A stretch of 64,000 nucleotides of DNA, from contig NZ_WVHO01000011.1 in assembly GCF_009834805.1 (NCBI RefSeq), positions 310,001-374,000 of the forward strand. Direction: 5' to 3'. Position numbers and translations under genes: made by a program. The stretch is from Saccharibacter sp. 17.LH.SD. Lineage in GTDB: Bacteria > Pseudomonadota > Alphaproteobacteria > Acetobacterales > Acetobacteraceae. This document shows, piece by piece, positions 35,308 to 44,102 of this stretch. The notes beneath the pieces are model-generated. The model was not told where the DNA came from, searched no databases, and saw nothing but the letters and a program-made list of their open reading frames with translations. Within the stretch, counting starts at the first letter, position 1, and each line of letters opens with the position of its first letter.

Positions 35308-36918
35308 GTGGATCTCATCAACCCACATGTTGTTGATCTATCGCGCTTTCAATTTGCGATGACAGCACTTTACCATTTTATGTTTGTCCCACTCACACTG
35401 GGGCTTACTTTTCTTCTTGCGGCTATCGAAACCGTTTATGTCGTCACGGGCCGTGAAATTTACCGCAAGATGGCCAAGTTTTGGGGCCATCTCTTTGCCA
35501 TCAACTTTGCCCTCGGCGTCGCAACCGGGCTTACGATGGAATTTGAGTTCGGCACAAACTGGTCGATGTATTCGCACTTCTTCGGCGACCTCTTTGGCAC
35601 TCCCTTAGCCCTTGAAGGCCTCATGGCTTTCTTCATGGAATCCACATTCGTTGGTTTGTTGGTTTTCGGGTGGGATCGCCTCAGCCGTGCCTCCCATCTC
35701 GCCGTCACCTACTTGGTTGCTGCGGGATCAAACCTTTCCGCTTTGTGGATCCTGATCGCCAATGCAGGGATGAACGTCCCAGAAGGCACCCACTTCGACC
35801 CTGATACCATGCGGATGCAGTTTGATAGCTTCGTCCACCTCGTCTTCAGTGAAGATGCACAAGCGAAGTTTGTTCATACGTCCGTCGCAGGTTATGTCGC
35901 TGCTTCCATGCTTATTATGGGAATCAGCGCCTTTTATCTACTCCGCCGTCAACACCGGGAAATGGCGCTCCGCTCTTTCCGTATCGCTACCTTGTTCGGT
36001 CTCATCTCTTCTGTCGCGGTAATCACACTTGGTGACGTCCTCGGCCGGATGGATTACCAAAAACAGCCTACAAAGATCGCCGCTATTGAAGGATTGTGGC
36101 ACACATCAAAACCACCCTTTGCTCCGTGGGCTGCCTTTGCTCTCCCCGATGATGCAAAGCAGGAAAATCACCTAGAAATCGGCATCCCTTTTGTTCTAAC
36201 ACCTCTCATTACCCATAGCTTTAACCAACCTATTACGGGAATGCGTGAGCTTGAAGAACAAGCTGATCCTCATATTCGTTCAGGAATCATCGCTCTTACT
36301 GCGTTAAAGCACTATGGCGAAACGCATTCCAAACAAGACCTTGCTGATTTTCGTGCTCACGAAGACGATATGGGCTACGGCTTTCTCGCCATGCGTCACA
36401 GCCCTGGCCAAGATGTCAGTACGATCCCTGCCTCTGAGCTGGATCGCATCGTCAAACAAACACAACCAGATATTCTGCCAAATGTTTTCGTTACCTTTTG
36501 GTCCTTCCGTATCATGGTTGTTCTGGGTGGCTATTTCTTCATCTTCTTCGCGTTCACAACTCTTCTCAGCTTACGCAACAAGCTAGAAAGTAATCGTTGG
36601 ATCTTGAAGCTTGCTGTCTGGTCGATCCCTCTTCCTGTCATGGCAACCGAATTTGGGTGGATCACGGCAGAAGCAGGACGTCAGCCATGGACCGTCTTTA
36701 ACCGTCTTCCAACGTTCCTCTCCTCTTCCAGCCACACTGTGAGTTACATGACCTTCTCACTCGCAGGATTTATTCTGCTCTACAGTGTGCTGATTGTCGC
36801 CGAGTTTTACCTCATGTTCCGTTTCGCACGCCGTGGTCCCGAAACGCATGAACCTCAAGAGCAAAACTCCCAAGACAGCGTTGTTTCTAATCTAAACATC
36901 GTCCAGGGAGGTCATTAA
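35308..36918 (+). CDS. cydA: Cytochrome bd quinol oxidase subunit I
   Basis: The 536-residue haem-bearing subunit oxidises quinol and reduces O2 in the inner membrane. Ligands are visible: H23 (ALYHFMF), H190 (AKFVHTSVAGY), M403 (RIMVVLGG), and the proton-path glutamates E103 and E111 (ALEGLMAFFMES). The Q-loop pair K256/E261 (TKIAAIEG) corresponds to E. coli K252/E257. Length and the long Q loop indicate the long-loop (E. coli-like) type. The start is GTG at 35308 with AGGAGG five nt upstream. cydB follows after 2 nt. Confidence 0.97.
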   Translation: MDLINPHVVDLSRFQFAMTALYHFMFVPLTLGLTFLLAAIETVYVVTGREIYRKMAKFWGHLFAINFALGVATGLTMEFEFGTNWSMYSHFFGDLFGTPLALEGLMAFFMESTFVGLLVFGWDRLSRASHLAVTYLVAAGSNLSALWILIANAGMNVPEGTHFDPDTMRMQFDSFVHLVFSEDAQAKFVHTSVAGYVAASMLIMGISAFYLLRRQHREMALRSFRIATLFGLISSVAVITLGDVLGRMDYQKQPTKIAAIEGLWHTSKPPFAPWAAFALPDDAKQENHLEIGIPFVLTPLITHSFNQPITGMRELEEQADPHIRSGIIALTALKHYGETHSKQDLADFRAHEDDMGYGFLAMRHSPGQDVSTIPASELDRIVKQTQPDILPNVFVTFWSFRIMVVLGGYFFIFFAFTTLLSLRNKLESNRWILKLAVWSIPLPVMATEFGWITAEAGRQPWTVFNRLPTFLSSSSHTVSYMTFSLAGFILLYSVLIVAEFYLMFRFARRGPETHEPQEQNSQDSVVSNLNIVQGGH

Positions 36919-36920
36919 TC

Positions 36921-38060
36921 ATGACCGTTTATATCGTTCTTAAGCTGATCTGGACCGGCCTTTTAGGAGTCCTCCTAACAGGGCTTGGCCTCATGGTGGG
37001 AATGGATATGGGGGTCGGCACGCTCCTCCGTTTTATCGGACGTGATGATGCTGAACGCCGTACCATGCTCAATATTATTGGCCCCCATTGGGACGGAAAC
37101 CAGGTATGGTTCGTTTTAGGAGGCGGCGCGATTTTTGCCGCGTTCCCCTCCCTTTACGGCACCTCCTTCTCTGTCTTTTATGTCGTGATGATCCTGCTTC
37201 TCTTCAGCATGATCTTACGCCCTGCGGCTTTCGAGTTTCGCTCTAAAGTCAGCAACAAATATTGGCGCTCAAGCTGGGATGTTGCCTTTTTAATTTCTGG
37301 CTTCGTCCCCATGTTCGCCTACGGCGTAACCATTGGGAATATCTTAGAAGGCGTTGGGTATCACTTCCTCTGGACAGGCCAATATATCCAAGATGAAAAC
37401 TTCCTGAGCTATCTCATAAACCCTTTCGCTATTCTGTGTGGCCTTATGAGTGTTGCTCTCAGCGTACAACAAGCAGGGTCTATGCTAATGCTTCGCGCTG
37501 AAGAACCACTTTATAGCCGGGCCAAGAATTATGCCTCACCTGGAGGAATAATCGCGGCAATTCTGTTCGTTATCGGTGGCGTCTGGATCCAGTTTATCAA
37601 AGGCTTTGCACTTACAGCACCTGTTGATTATAACATGCCGGCAAACCCACTTCATGGGCAAAGTGTCGTCATGCGCGAAGGTGCCTGGATGGATAATTTC
37701 CATGCCCATCCTGTCCTCTGGATCCTCCCAGCAATTGGCGTATTCTGCATGATTGCAAGCTCTGTTCTCCTTCGCCTCGACCGTGCTGGCCTGGCTTGGT
37801 GGTTAGGAGCAGGCTCCTGGTTCGGAACTATCGCCACAGTTGGTGCGGCAATGTTCCCCTTCCTTATGCCATCCTCCACACGCCCTGACCAAAGCCTCAG
37901 CACTTGGAATGCGACAGGAAGTGAATACGGGCTTATTTGCATGCTCGTCGCGACATCCATCTTCATGCCTATCATCATTTGCTATACGGCGTGGTGCTAT
38001 CACGTCATGCGCGGCAAGGTCAGTGTCCGCGATGTTCTCAACAGTCATGATAGCTATTAG
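36921..38060 (+). CDS. cydB: Cytochrome bd quinol oxidase subunit II
   Basis: The 379-residue membrane partner of CydA contains LTGLGLMVGMDMGVGTLL near the start, GPHWDGNQVWFVLGGGAIFAAFP (with the conserved WDGNQVW) and RPAAFEFRSK. It stabilises the haem d site and, in E. coli-like enzymes, pairs structurally with CydA. It is placed directly between cydA and the cydX-like gene, 15 nt before the latter. Confidence 0.97.
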   Translation: MTVYIVLKLIWTGLLGVLLTGLGLMVGMDMGVGTLLRFIGRDDAERRTMLNIIGPHWDGNQVWFVLGGGAIFAAFPSLYGTSFSVFYVVMILLLFSMILRPAAFEFRSKVSNKYWRSSWDVAFLISGFVPMFAYGVTIGNILEGVGYHFLWTGQYIQDENFLSYLINPFAILCGLMSVALSVQQAGSMLMLRAEEPLYSRAKNYASPGGIIAAILFVIGGVWIQFIKGFALTAPVDYNMPANPLHGQSVVMREGAWMDNFHAHPVLWILPAIGVFCMIASSVLLRLDRAGLAWWLGAGSWFGTIATVGAAMFPFLMPSSTRPDQSLSTWNATGSEYGLICMLVATSIFMPIIICYTAWCYHVMRGKVSVRDVLNSHDSY

Positions 38061-38075
38061 AGGGGAGATCGTCTT

Positions 38076-38294
38076 ATGCCTCGTTATCTATCCACATTGC
38101 TAAAGCTAGCGGGTCTCGCACTTGCACTCGTCATAGCTCTTCTTTTCGCTGTATTCGTTGGCGACCAAGGCCCATGGTACTTTGCTTGGGTGATCGGCAC
38201 AGTCATGATCATTCTCATTTCGGCATCAGGCGCCGCTCTTTTCGACGCTCAAGAGCAACGTAACAATCTTCTCAACAAGGAGAACCAGTCATGA
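38076..38294 (+). CDS. CydX-like small subunit with an extra N-terminal helix
   Basis: The 72-residue protein has two predicted membrane helices. The second begins WYFAWVIGT (residues 34-42), matching the CydX opening WYFAWILGT at 7 of 9 positions, then continues as a helix with a charged tail (FDAQEQRNN). Ordinary CydX proteins are 30-40 residues and begin with that motif. Here it is preceded by LLKLAGLALALVIALLFAVFVGDQG, a first helix. It sits 15 nt after cydB, as cydX does in Proteobacteria. It is likely an accessory subunit of the bd oxidase; the fusion is inferred. Confidence 0.8.
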   Translation: MPRYLSTLLKLAGLALALVIALLFAVFVGDQGPWYFAWVIGTVMIILISASGAALFDAQEQRNNLLNKENQS

Positions 38295-38389
38295 TGGGTG
38301 ACCTTGAAGGAATTATCTTCTTTATTCCTTTTGTTTATATGGCCATTTACTTAACAGCTGCTTTTATTATGAAGCGTCTTGAGCCTTAA
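38291..38389 (+). CDS. 32-residue single-helix membrane protein of the cyd operon
   Basis: The sequence starts MMGDLEGIIFFIPFVYMAIY and continues LTAAFIMKRLEP. It has one hydrophobic helix and charged ends. The ATG at 38291 overlaps the stop of the CydX-like gene (ATGA), and AAGGAG lies eight nt upstream, so translation is well supported. It is the last gene before the operon terminator. It does not match CydX, YbgE or CydH as I know them. A small accessory subunit of the oxidase is plausible. Confidence 0.7.
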   Translation: MMGDLEGIIFFIPFVYMAIYLTAAFIMKRLEP

Positions 38390-38408
38390 TTACATCTTCT
38401 ACGTTCAA

Positions 38409-38433
38409 AAAGCCGTCCAAAACGGACGGCTTT
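38409..38433 (+). terminator. Terminator of the cyd operon
   Basis: AAAGCCGTCC (38409-38418) pairs with GGACGGCTTT (38424-38433) around a 5-nt loop, 20 nt after the last small gene. Confidence 0.8.
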
Positions 38434-38522
38434 ACCCTCTATAAAAAACATACCTTTCCCTATTCTGTATGAATTGATAAAAAGACAAACTCTTCTCACA
38501 TATCTATTTCTGAGTTCGTTAT

Positions 38523-39437
38523 ATGACTCCTCTCCCCCGACAGTACCTGTCTGGCTTATTGGCCGTCATTTGTGCTTCTATCATCTGGGGAAGTATCGGC
38601 ATCGCTGCCAACATGGCATCACAGGTTGCACCAATGACGATGGGTGCTGCGGCCATGGCAGGAGGAGGGTTTTTACAAGCCATAAGTGCGGTATCTTCTA
38701 TTCAACGATCCCTTTCCAATCTCCGTCCTTTATGGGGCTATGTGCTCCTCGGCGGTCTCGCCGTCGCTATTGATCCACTCGCCTTTTACACATCAATGCA
38801 TCTTGCCGGTGTTGCCGCCAGTACAGTAGTCGCCCTTGGCTCAGCCCCACTTTTCTCAGCCGTCATTGATACGGTAATGGACCGCTCCAAATTAGGCATC
38901 AGATGGGGTGTAAGCGCCTTTCTCGGTATTGCGGGAATCACAGCGCTTAGTTTTGCTGAAACACATGGTGCTCATCAAACCGCCCCTGCGCCACTCCTCG
39001 GGATTTTTCTTGCTCTCATTATGGGGTTTACGTACGCCTTTTATTCATGGGCTGCTCACCGCTTAATGCATCGTCATATTCCCGCGCGAGCCGCTATGGG
39101 CAGTATCTTCGGCGTTGGAGCCCTCTTCCTTACACCTTTTCTTATCATAACGGGGGGCGCTCTTCTCCACCCATGGCATAATATTGCTGTCAGCCTTTAT
39201 CTCGCCGTTATCCCTATGTTTTGCGGTTTTACACTTTTTGGCTATGGGCTCCGCTTCTTGCCGGCCAGTATCGCAACGACAATCACATTACTTGAACCAA
39301 CAATCGCCGCTATTTTAGCAACCACACTCCTGGGAGAGCATCTCTCTCTAACGGGATGGCTTGGAATTGTCACGATCATGGCGAGCCTCCTCTGCGTCAC
39401 ATGGCCAGGGAAAAGTGCTGTTACCGAACGTGACTAA
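38523..39437 (+). CDS. EamA/DMT superfamily transporter, copy 1
   Basis: The 304-residue protein has about ten hydrophobic helices in two EamA repeats. Family wording includes SIIWGSIGIAANMASQVAPMTMGAAAMAGGG at the start and FGYGLRFLPASIATTITLLEPTIAAILATTLLGE in the second repeat. DMT proteins export or import metabolites; substrate cannot be predicted. A tandem paralogue follows at 39587 with the same segments (ASTATTITLLEPTVAAILAV). Confidence 0.88.
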   Translation: MTPLPRQYLSGLLAVICASIIWGSIGIAANMASQVAPMTMGAAAMAGGGFLQAISAVSSIQRSLSNLRPLWGYVLLGGLAVAIDPLAFYTSMHLAGVAASTVVALGSAPLFSAVIDTVMDRSKLGIRWGVSAFLGIAGITALSFAETHGAHQTAPAPLLGIFLALIMGFTYAFYSWAAHRLMHRHIPARAAMGSIFGVGALFLTPFLIITGGALLHPWHNIAVSLYLAVIPMFCGFTLFGYGLRFLPASIATTITLLEPTIAAILATTLLGEHLSLTGWLGIVTIMASLLCVTWPGKSAVTERD

Positions 39438-39465
39438 GTTTGTTTCTCCTTCCCCCTTAATGAGT

Positions 39466-39481
39466 TGTCTCACGTGAAACA
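39466..39481. promoter_or_regulatory. parS-like ParB-binding site
   Basis: TGTCTCACGTGAAACA differs at one position (C for T, fourth base) from the bacterial chromosomal parS consensus TGTTTCACGTGAAACA. It is intergenic, between the two DMT genes, as expected for a protected site rather than a chance coding match. ParB binding is untested; parAB are not in the window. Confidence 0.6.
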
Positions 39482-39586
39482 TCGTGATTTCATCTCTCCT
39501 CATCCTCGACCGCGCTCACACTAAACCGCTACACTCACAACATGTTTGCTTAAGTCGTAACCTTTTGCCTCAGAGCACCATCCCAT

Positions 39587-40507
39587 ATGTCAGAATCCTC
39601 TAAAGAAACCGTTTTCGGCTTAATCAGTATCACTCTTGCCGCAATTCTTTGGGGGACTACGGGCGTAGCCGCCAGCTTCGCCCCCCAAATATCTGCCATC
39701 ACGATGGGGGCCATCGCCATGGGAGGTGGAGGCCTTTTACAAGCAATCCGCGCCGCGCCATTTTTTAAAAAATCATTGCCTGCCCTCAAAAAGCAATGGC
39801 CGATCACACTCCTGGGTGGAATCGCGGTGATGGTTTACCCTTTGGCCTTCTATAGCTCTATGCGTTTAGCCGGTATTACCGTTGGAACCGTCATCTCAAT
39901 GGGGTCAGCGCCTCTCTTTGCGGCCATTGTGGATATGGTCATGGATGGGGTCCGCCCCTCTAAGCGCTGGGGCATTAGTACCTCTCTCGGTATTCTGGGT
40001 ATTGCTCTGCTCAGTTTTGCTGAAAGCTTTACCCACTCCCAGCCCACAGCCACGACAGCTCCAGCCCCGCTCGTCGGAATCCTCATAGGGCTTATTGCTG
40101 GCTTTACATATTCTTTTTACTCATGGGCAGCACGTCACCTCATGCATCATGCTATTTTGCCACGGGCTGCAATGGGAAGTATTTTTGGGGTTGGCAGCCT
40201 CTTCCTCCTGCCCATTATCCTTACAACCGGTAAAAGCCTCTTTTACTCTTGGAATAATGTGTTTGTAGGATGCTATATGATCCTCATCCCCATGTTCTTA
40301 GGCTATCTCTGCTTTGGTTACGGCCTCGCACGCGTTCCTGCCAGCACAGCCACCACCATCACCCTACTAGAACCCACCGTAGCCGCTATATTAGCTGTGC
40401 TTATCGTCGGGGAGCGCCTTCCTCTCGCTGGCTGGAGTGGAATCGCACTTATCATGGCCAGTCTCATCTGCATCACATGGCCTCGAAAACGCTTAAAACA
40501 CCCTTAA
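39587..40507 (+). CDS. EamA/DMT superfamily transporter, copy 2
   Basis: This 306-residue tandem paralogue of the 38523 gene has ILWGTTGVAASFAPQISAITMGAIAMGGGGLLQAI in the first repeat and FGYGLARVPASTATTITLLEPTVAAILAVLIVGE in the second. The two probably arose by duplication and diverged moderately. It converges with the permease gene at 40513 with only 5 nt between stop codons. Substrate unknown. Confidence 0.88.
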   Translation: MSESSKETVFGLISITLAAILWGTTGVAASFAPQISAITMGAIAMGGGGLLQAIRAAPFFKKSLPALKKQWPITLLGGIAVMVYPLAFYSSMRLAGITVGTVISMGSAPLFAAIVDMVMDGVRPSKRWGISTSLGILGIALLSFAESFTHSQPTATTAPAPLVGILIGLIAGFTYSFYSWAARHLMHHAILPRAAMGSIFGVGSLFLLPIILTTGKSLFYSWNNVFVGCYMILIPMFLGYLCFGYGLARVPASTATTITLLEPTVAAILAVLIVGERLPLAGWSGIALIMASLICITWPRKRLKHP

Positions 40508-40512
40508 AAATA

Positions 40513-41871
40513 TTAGCGCCGACTGCGTGCGACCCCTCCAACAAGTGAAGGGCGACGCACCATGATCACCGCTTGACCAATCAATGCCAGCAATAACACC
40601 GCCCCGAGCGATAAAAGCGTGTCAGTCCATGACCCTGGGATAACCAGCAATAAAGCACCCAATGCCGGAATGAGAAGGCTAACAACAAGAGCAATCCAGC
40701 TATTAATCCCTCCACGCTTTGATACAGCATGGGAACGCCAATAAGCGATCGCTACCAACATATAGATAAACAATATCAACCCACCCGATGACCCTAACAA
40801 AATCGGATATACCGCCTCAGGTGAGCCAACAGCCGCGGCAATAATCACCAACTCTAAAAATGTTGTCAGACGCAAAGACCATACCGGCACTTGCCGACGA
40901 CTCTCTTGGGTTAAAATAGATGGCGCTAAATTAAGCTCACCAAGCTCTTTCATCGTGCGTGATACAACATACACAGCAGAATTCAGACAGGACAAAACAG
41001 CAACGAGCGTCACCGCTACAGCTGCCCACTCCGCAAAAGGTACATGCAATACCTGCATCACCGTCAAAAAAGGAGAATGCCCAACTTTTACAGCGTTCCA
41101 CGGAATCAATGAGATAATAACCAACACAGAACCCGCATAGAAAAAGAGAACCTGCAATGGAAGCCAGCGCACTGTTTTAACAATATTACGAACAGGGCGA
41201 TCACTATCCGTCGCGGCCACAACGGCAATCTCACAACCGGTAAATGTCTGCACAATCATTGGGATGGCCCCTAGAACAGCCCATCCACCACGAGCGAAAA
41301 ACCCTCCATGAGACGTCATCATACGCACTGCCTCATTTACAGGATGGCCAGAATACGCAAGCCAGCCAATGCCCAGTGCAATAAACCCGCCAAGGAAGAC
41401 GAGCTTTAAGACAGACAATCCCGCTTCTGCTTGGCCATAATGCCGCAAGGATAGGCGGTTGATCCCCCACGCCACGACAACAAAAAGAAGCGCCCCTACT
41501 AAAGGAGAAAGCCCGCACAAATCTTGAACAATCAAGCCACCAGCAACGGCTTGCGCTCCAGCTGTGACAGCCCAAAGAAACGCATAGCCCCACCCCGTGA
41601 CAAAAGCAGACCGTGGGCCAATATGGCGATAAATATGGCTAATAAAAGAACCGCGCCCACGGGCACCAACGGCAAGCCCACCTAAAAGACGCATGACGAG
41701 CCAAACGATCACTCCTGCGCCCAGGTAGGATAACAAAACAGCAGGACCAGAAGCCGCAATGGTCGCCGACGTCCCAACAAAAAGCCCTGCGCCGATGATC
41801 CCACCAATAGAGATCATCGCCACATGAAACGCCATGAGGCGATGATTCCCCGACTGCTGTTCTACCGCCAT
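40513..41871 (-). CDS. APC family amino acid permease
   Basis: The 452-residue, roughly 12-helix permease has the APC opening HRLMAFHVAMISIGGIIGAGLFVGTSATI, with the GxGIxG-like substrate loop. Later segments include GRGSFISHIYRHIGPRSAFVTGWGYAF and TGCEIAVVAATDSDRPVRN. I prefer ATG 41871 (MAVEQQSG) to an ORF start at 41922, since the latter would overlap the dioxygenase gene and adds a charged leader. It is 16 nt downstream of the TauD-type gene and probably cotranscribed, so a sulfur-containing amino compound is a possible substrate (inference). Confidence 0.87.
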   Translation of the reverse strand: MAVEQQSGNHRLMAFHVAMISIGGIIGAGLFVGTSATIAASGPAVLLSYLGAGVIVWLVMRLLGGLAVGARGRGSFISHIYRHIGPRSAFVTGWGYAFLWAVTAGAQAVAGGLIVQDLCGLSPLVGALLFVVVAWGINRLSLRHYGQAEAGLSVLKLVFLGGFIALGIGWLAYSGHPVNEAVRMMTSHGGFFARGGWAVLGAIPMIVQTFTGCEIAVVAATDSDRPVRNIVKTVRWLPLQVLFFYAGSVLVIISLIPWNAVKVGHSPFLTVMQVLHVPFAEWAAVAVTLVAVLSCLNSAVYVVSRTMKELGELNLAPSILTQESRRQVPVWSLRLTTFLELVIIAAAVGSPEAVYPILLGSSGGLILFIYMLVAIAYWRSHAVSKRGGINSWIALVVSLLIPALGALLLVIPGSWTDTLLSLGAVLLLALIGQAVIMVRRPSLVGGVARSRR

Positions 41872-41887
41872 ATCTATCTTCTTCTTT

Positions 41888-42793
41888 CTATCCGCCCTGA
41901 GATGGACCAAATGGGCGATCACCCAAAATTGTTACGCGATTCATGACACGTCTTGCTGGACGATAATCATCAACAGCGTAATGCTGTGTGATACGGTTAT
42001 CCCAAAAGGCAATATCGCCTTCTTCCCAGCGCCATCTTACAGAAAACTCTGGTTTCGTCGCGTGATGGAAAAGATATGAAAGCAATGCCTGGCTTTCACC
42101 AGAATCAACATCATTAATTTCCGTGGTAAAGCCTTCATTCACAAACAGAGCGTTCTTCCCTGTTTCTGGATGCACACGCACCACAGGATGTGTCACGGGC
42201 GGACGTGCATTCCGTGTCTCGGTCCATTTTCTCAGCTCTTCTTCCGTGCGCCCAAAGCGAGACGTTGGAAAAGACTTCGTAAAATCATGTTGAGCTGTTA
42301 ACAAATCAATCCGCGTCTTCAACCCATCAGAAAGCGCGTCATACGCGGCTGTCCCACTCGCCCAAATCGTGTCGCCTCCACCCGTCTCTGGCAAAAGACG
42401 AGCGGCAAGAACAGCAGCCTTGGGAGGCTCTTGCTCAAATGTCACATCCGTATGCCAAAGGGCATTGTCTCTTAAATCATTTTTCGCCGTATCCAACACA
42501 ATAGCCTCAGGCACGTCTGGTACGAACGGGAAAATAGGATGACGGTGCAACTCACCAAAATTACGTGCAAAATCACGTTGCTGCACAGGTGAGACATTTT
42601 GTTTACGGAAAAACAAAACCTGATGCCGCAGGAGAAGCTCATTGAGATCATCTCGTAACCCAAGCGTCAGAGGCTGAGACAGATCAACACCTTCCACGAC
42701 AGCCCCAATAGCGGGTGAAAGACGCTCTACGTGCAACGCATTGGCTACATGTGGAAAAGCAGAAGAATGATCGAGTAGAGGAGAAACAGCCAT
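41888..42793 (-). CDS. TauD/TfdA family Fe(II)/2-oxoglutarate dioxygenase
   Basis: The 301-residue enzyme has the iron ligands H114-T-D116 (WHTDVTF) and distal H271 ([16 protein letters not shown]), with the 2-oxoglutarate Arg in the same segment. The opening [20 protein letters not shown] and the [17 protein letters not shown] block are typical of taurine/alkylsulfonate dioxygenases, which release sulfite from sulfonates. The ATG at 42793 has GGAGG eight nt before it. Methionine-uptake genes are divergent next door. The exact substrate is not assigned. Confidence 0.88.
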   Translation of the reverse strand: MAVSPLLDHSSAFPHVANALHVERLSPAIGAVVEGVDLSQPLTLGLRDDLNELLLRHQVLFFRKQNVSPVQQRDFARNFGELHRHPIFPFVPDVPEAIVLDTAKNDLRDNALWHTDVTFEQEPPKAAVLAARLLPETGGGDTIWASGTAAYDALSDGLKTRIDLLTAQHDFTKSFPTSRFGRTEEELRKWTETRNARPPVTHPVVRVHPETGKNALFVNEGFTTEINDVDSGESQALLSYLFHHATKPEFSVRWRWEEGDIAFWDNRITQHYAVDDYRPARRVMNRVTILGDRPFGPSQGG

Positions 42794-43280
42794 GATCACG
42801 GCCTCCATGAAGATCGGGGCACCATCCCCAAAAACAACGTCTTCTATAAGGATAACCAGAAAAACAACGAATCATGTAAGTTAAAAATAATGAAAAATCA
42901 TTTTTTATCTCATGCTCTAACAAAATATTTAATTAATTGATTGATTTAATTACATATTTTTTCATTATAAATAACATTTTTATATAGTTTAATTATCCTT
43001 AAATTGCCCACCCTTTCCCTTAAATCCCCTCATGAAAACATATGATTCTCACATTGATCCTTCAAAATTTTTCAACAACCAAAGAGTTAATGGTATCTTT
43101 ATATCTATGAAATAAAAAATTTCTTGTTTCTTGATAGCTCACCCGCTACCAGAACTTCTACACAACGCGTGCCCACAAAGGCGCAACTGACAACGTATGC
43201 TACTCTCAAATAAATGTGGCACGATAGCAAAACGTTGAATATAAATATGACCACCCTAAACCGTTAAATGGTACCAACAC
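42794..43280. other. Divergent AT-rich control region between the TauD-type gene and metQ
   Basis: The 487-bp spacer is strongly AT-rich in its first half, with a 7-bp inverted repeat TAATTAA/TTAATTA around 42929-42951 that may be an operator. The metQ-proximal part contains short stem possibilities such as GCTA/TAGC. I looked for a SAM riboswitch and did not find a convincing match. No ORF seen. Confidence 0.45.
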
Positions 43281-44102
43281 ATGGCTCGGCCTCTTCCTCT
43301 TAATCGTCGCCGGTTCCTAGCACTTTCAGCTAGCGTGACGGGCACTGCTCTTTTCTCTTCTGCTTATGCTGACAGTGCTCGCACACTAAAAATCGGAATT
43401 ATGTCAGGCGAAGATGAAGACCTCTGGCGCCTTGCATCCCAAAATGCTGCTCAACACGGGCTATCACTGAAGATTATTACCTTCTCTGATTATAATACCC
43501 CTAATGAGGCCCTAACAGAGCACGAACTTGACGCTAACGCGTTCCAGCATCGTCCCTTTATGGATGCGCAAATCAAAGCCCACGGTTATGCCATCACCCC
43601 CGTCGGCAATACATATTTTCAACCAATTGGCCTATATTCACGCAAATGGCATAGCATTGCTGAACTTCCCCAAGGCGCAACTATCGGAATTCCTAATGAT
43701 CCTAGCAATGAAGGACGTGCTCTGCGCATGCTTCAAACATTAGGGCTCATCAAAGTTTCGCCTGACGCAGGGCTGTTCCCTACAGCGTTGGATATTACCG
43801 AAAATCCACACAATATCAGCGTAAAAGAACTTGATGCTGGTGTCGTAGGACGATCTTTGCCCGACTTAGATGCGGCTGTTGTCAATACAGATTGGGCACG
43901 TAAAGCAGGCATCGACCTCGTGAAAGAACGCATTGGTGTTGAGGGGTTAGAACATAACCCCTACGTCAACTTCATCTCCGTTAATACATCAGATGCTCAA
44001 GCCCCTTGGGTTAAGCCTTTAGTTGAATCCTTCCAACAACCCAATGTAAGGCAAGCCATTCTTGATCTGTTCCACGGCACTGTAACCCCTGCTTGGCCAT
44101 GA
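43281..44102 (+). CDS. metQ: Methionine ABC transporter substrate-binding protein
   Basis: The 273-residue NlpA/MetQ-type protein binds D/L-methionine in the periplasm. Conserved segments are LKIGIMSGEDEDLW, NALDANAFQHRPF-like text (ELDANAFQHRPFMDA), IGIPNDPSNEGRALRMLQ and LDAAVVNTDWARKAG. The signal region has a twin-arginine-like NRRRFLAL followed by a hydrophobic stretch, but no lipobox Cys; most MetQ proteins are lipoproteins. The stop overlaps metN. Confidence 0.92.
   Translation: MARPLPLNRRRFLALSASVTGTALFSSAYADSARTLKIGIMSGEDEDLWRLASQNAAQHGLSLKIITFSDYNTPNEALTEHELDANAFQHRPFMDAQIKAHGYAITPVGNTYFQPIGLYSRKWHSIAELPQGATIGIPNDPSNEGRALRMLQTLGLIKVSPDAGLFPTALDITENPHNISVKELDAGVVGRSLPDLDAAVVNTDWARKAGIDLVKERIGVEGLEHNPYVNFISVNTSDAQAPWVKPLVESFQQPNVRQAILDLFHGTVTPAWP

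Noticed and set aside
43140-43260. Possible SAM-II-like riboswitch before metQ (ATAAATGTGGC resembles the conserved ATAAATGTAGC)
   Set aside because: The flanking P1 stem and the GCTAAA 3' segment are not present in the right order, so the resemblance is confined to about ten bases. An Infernal search with the SAM-II model would decide.
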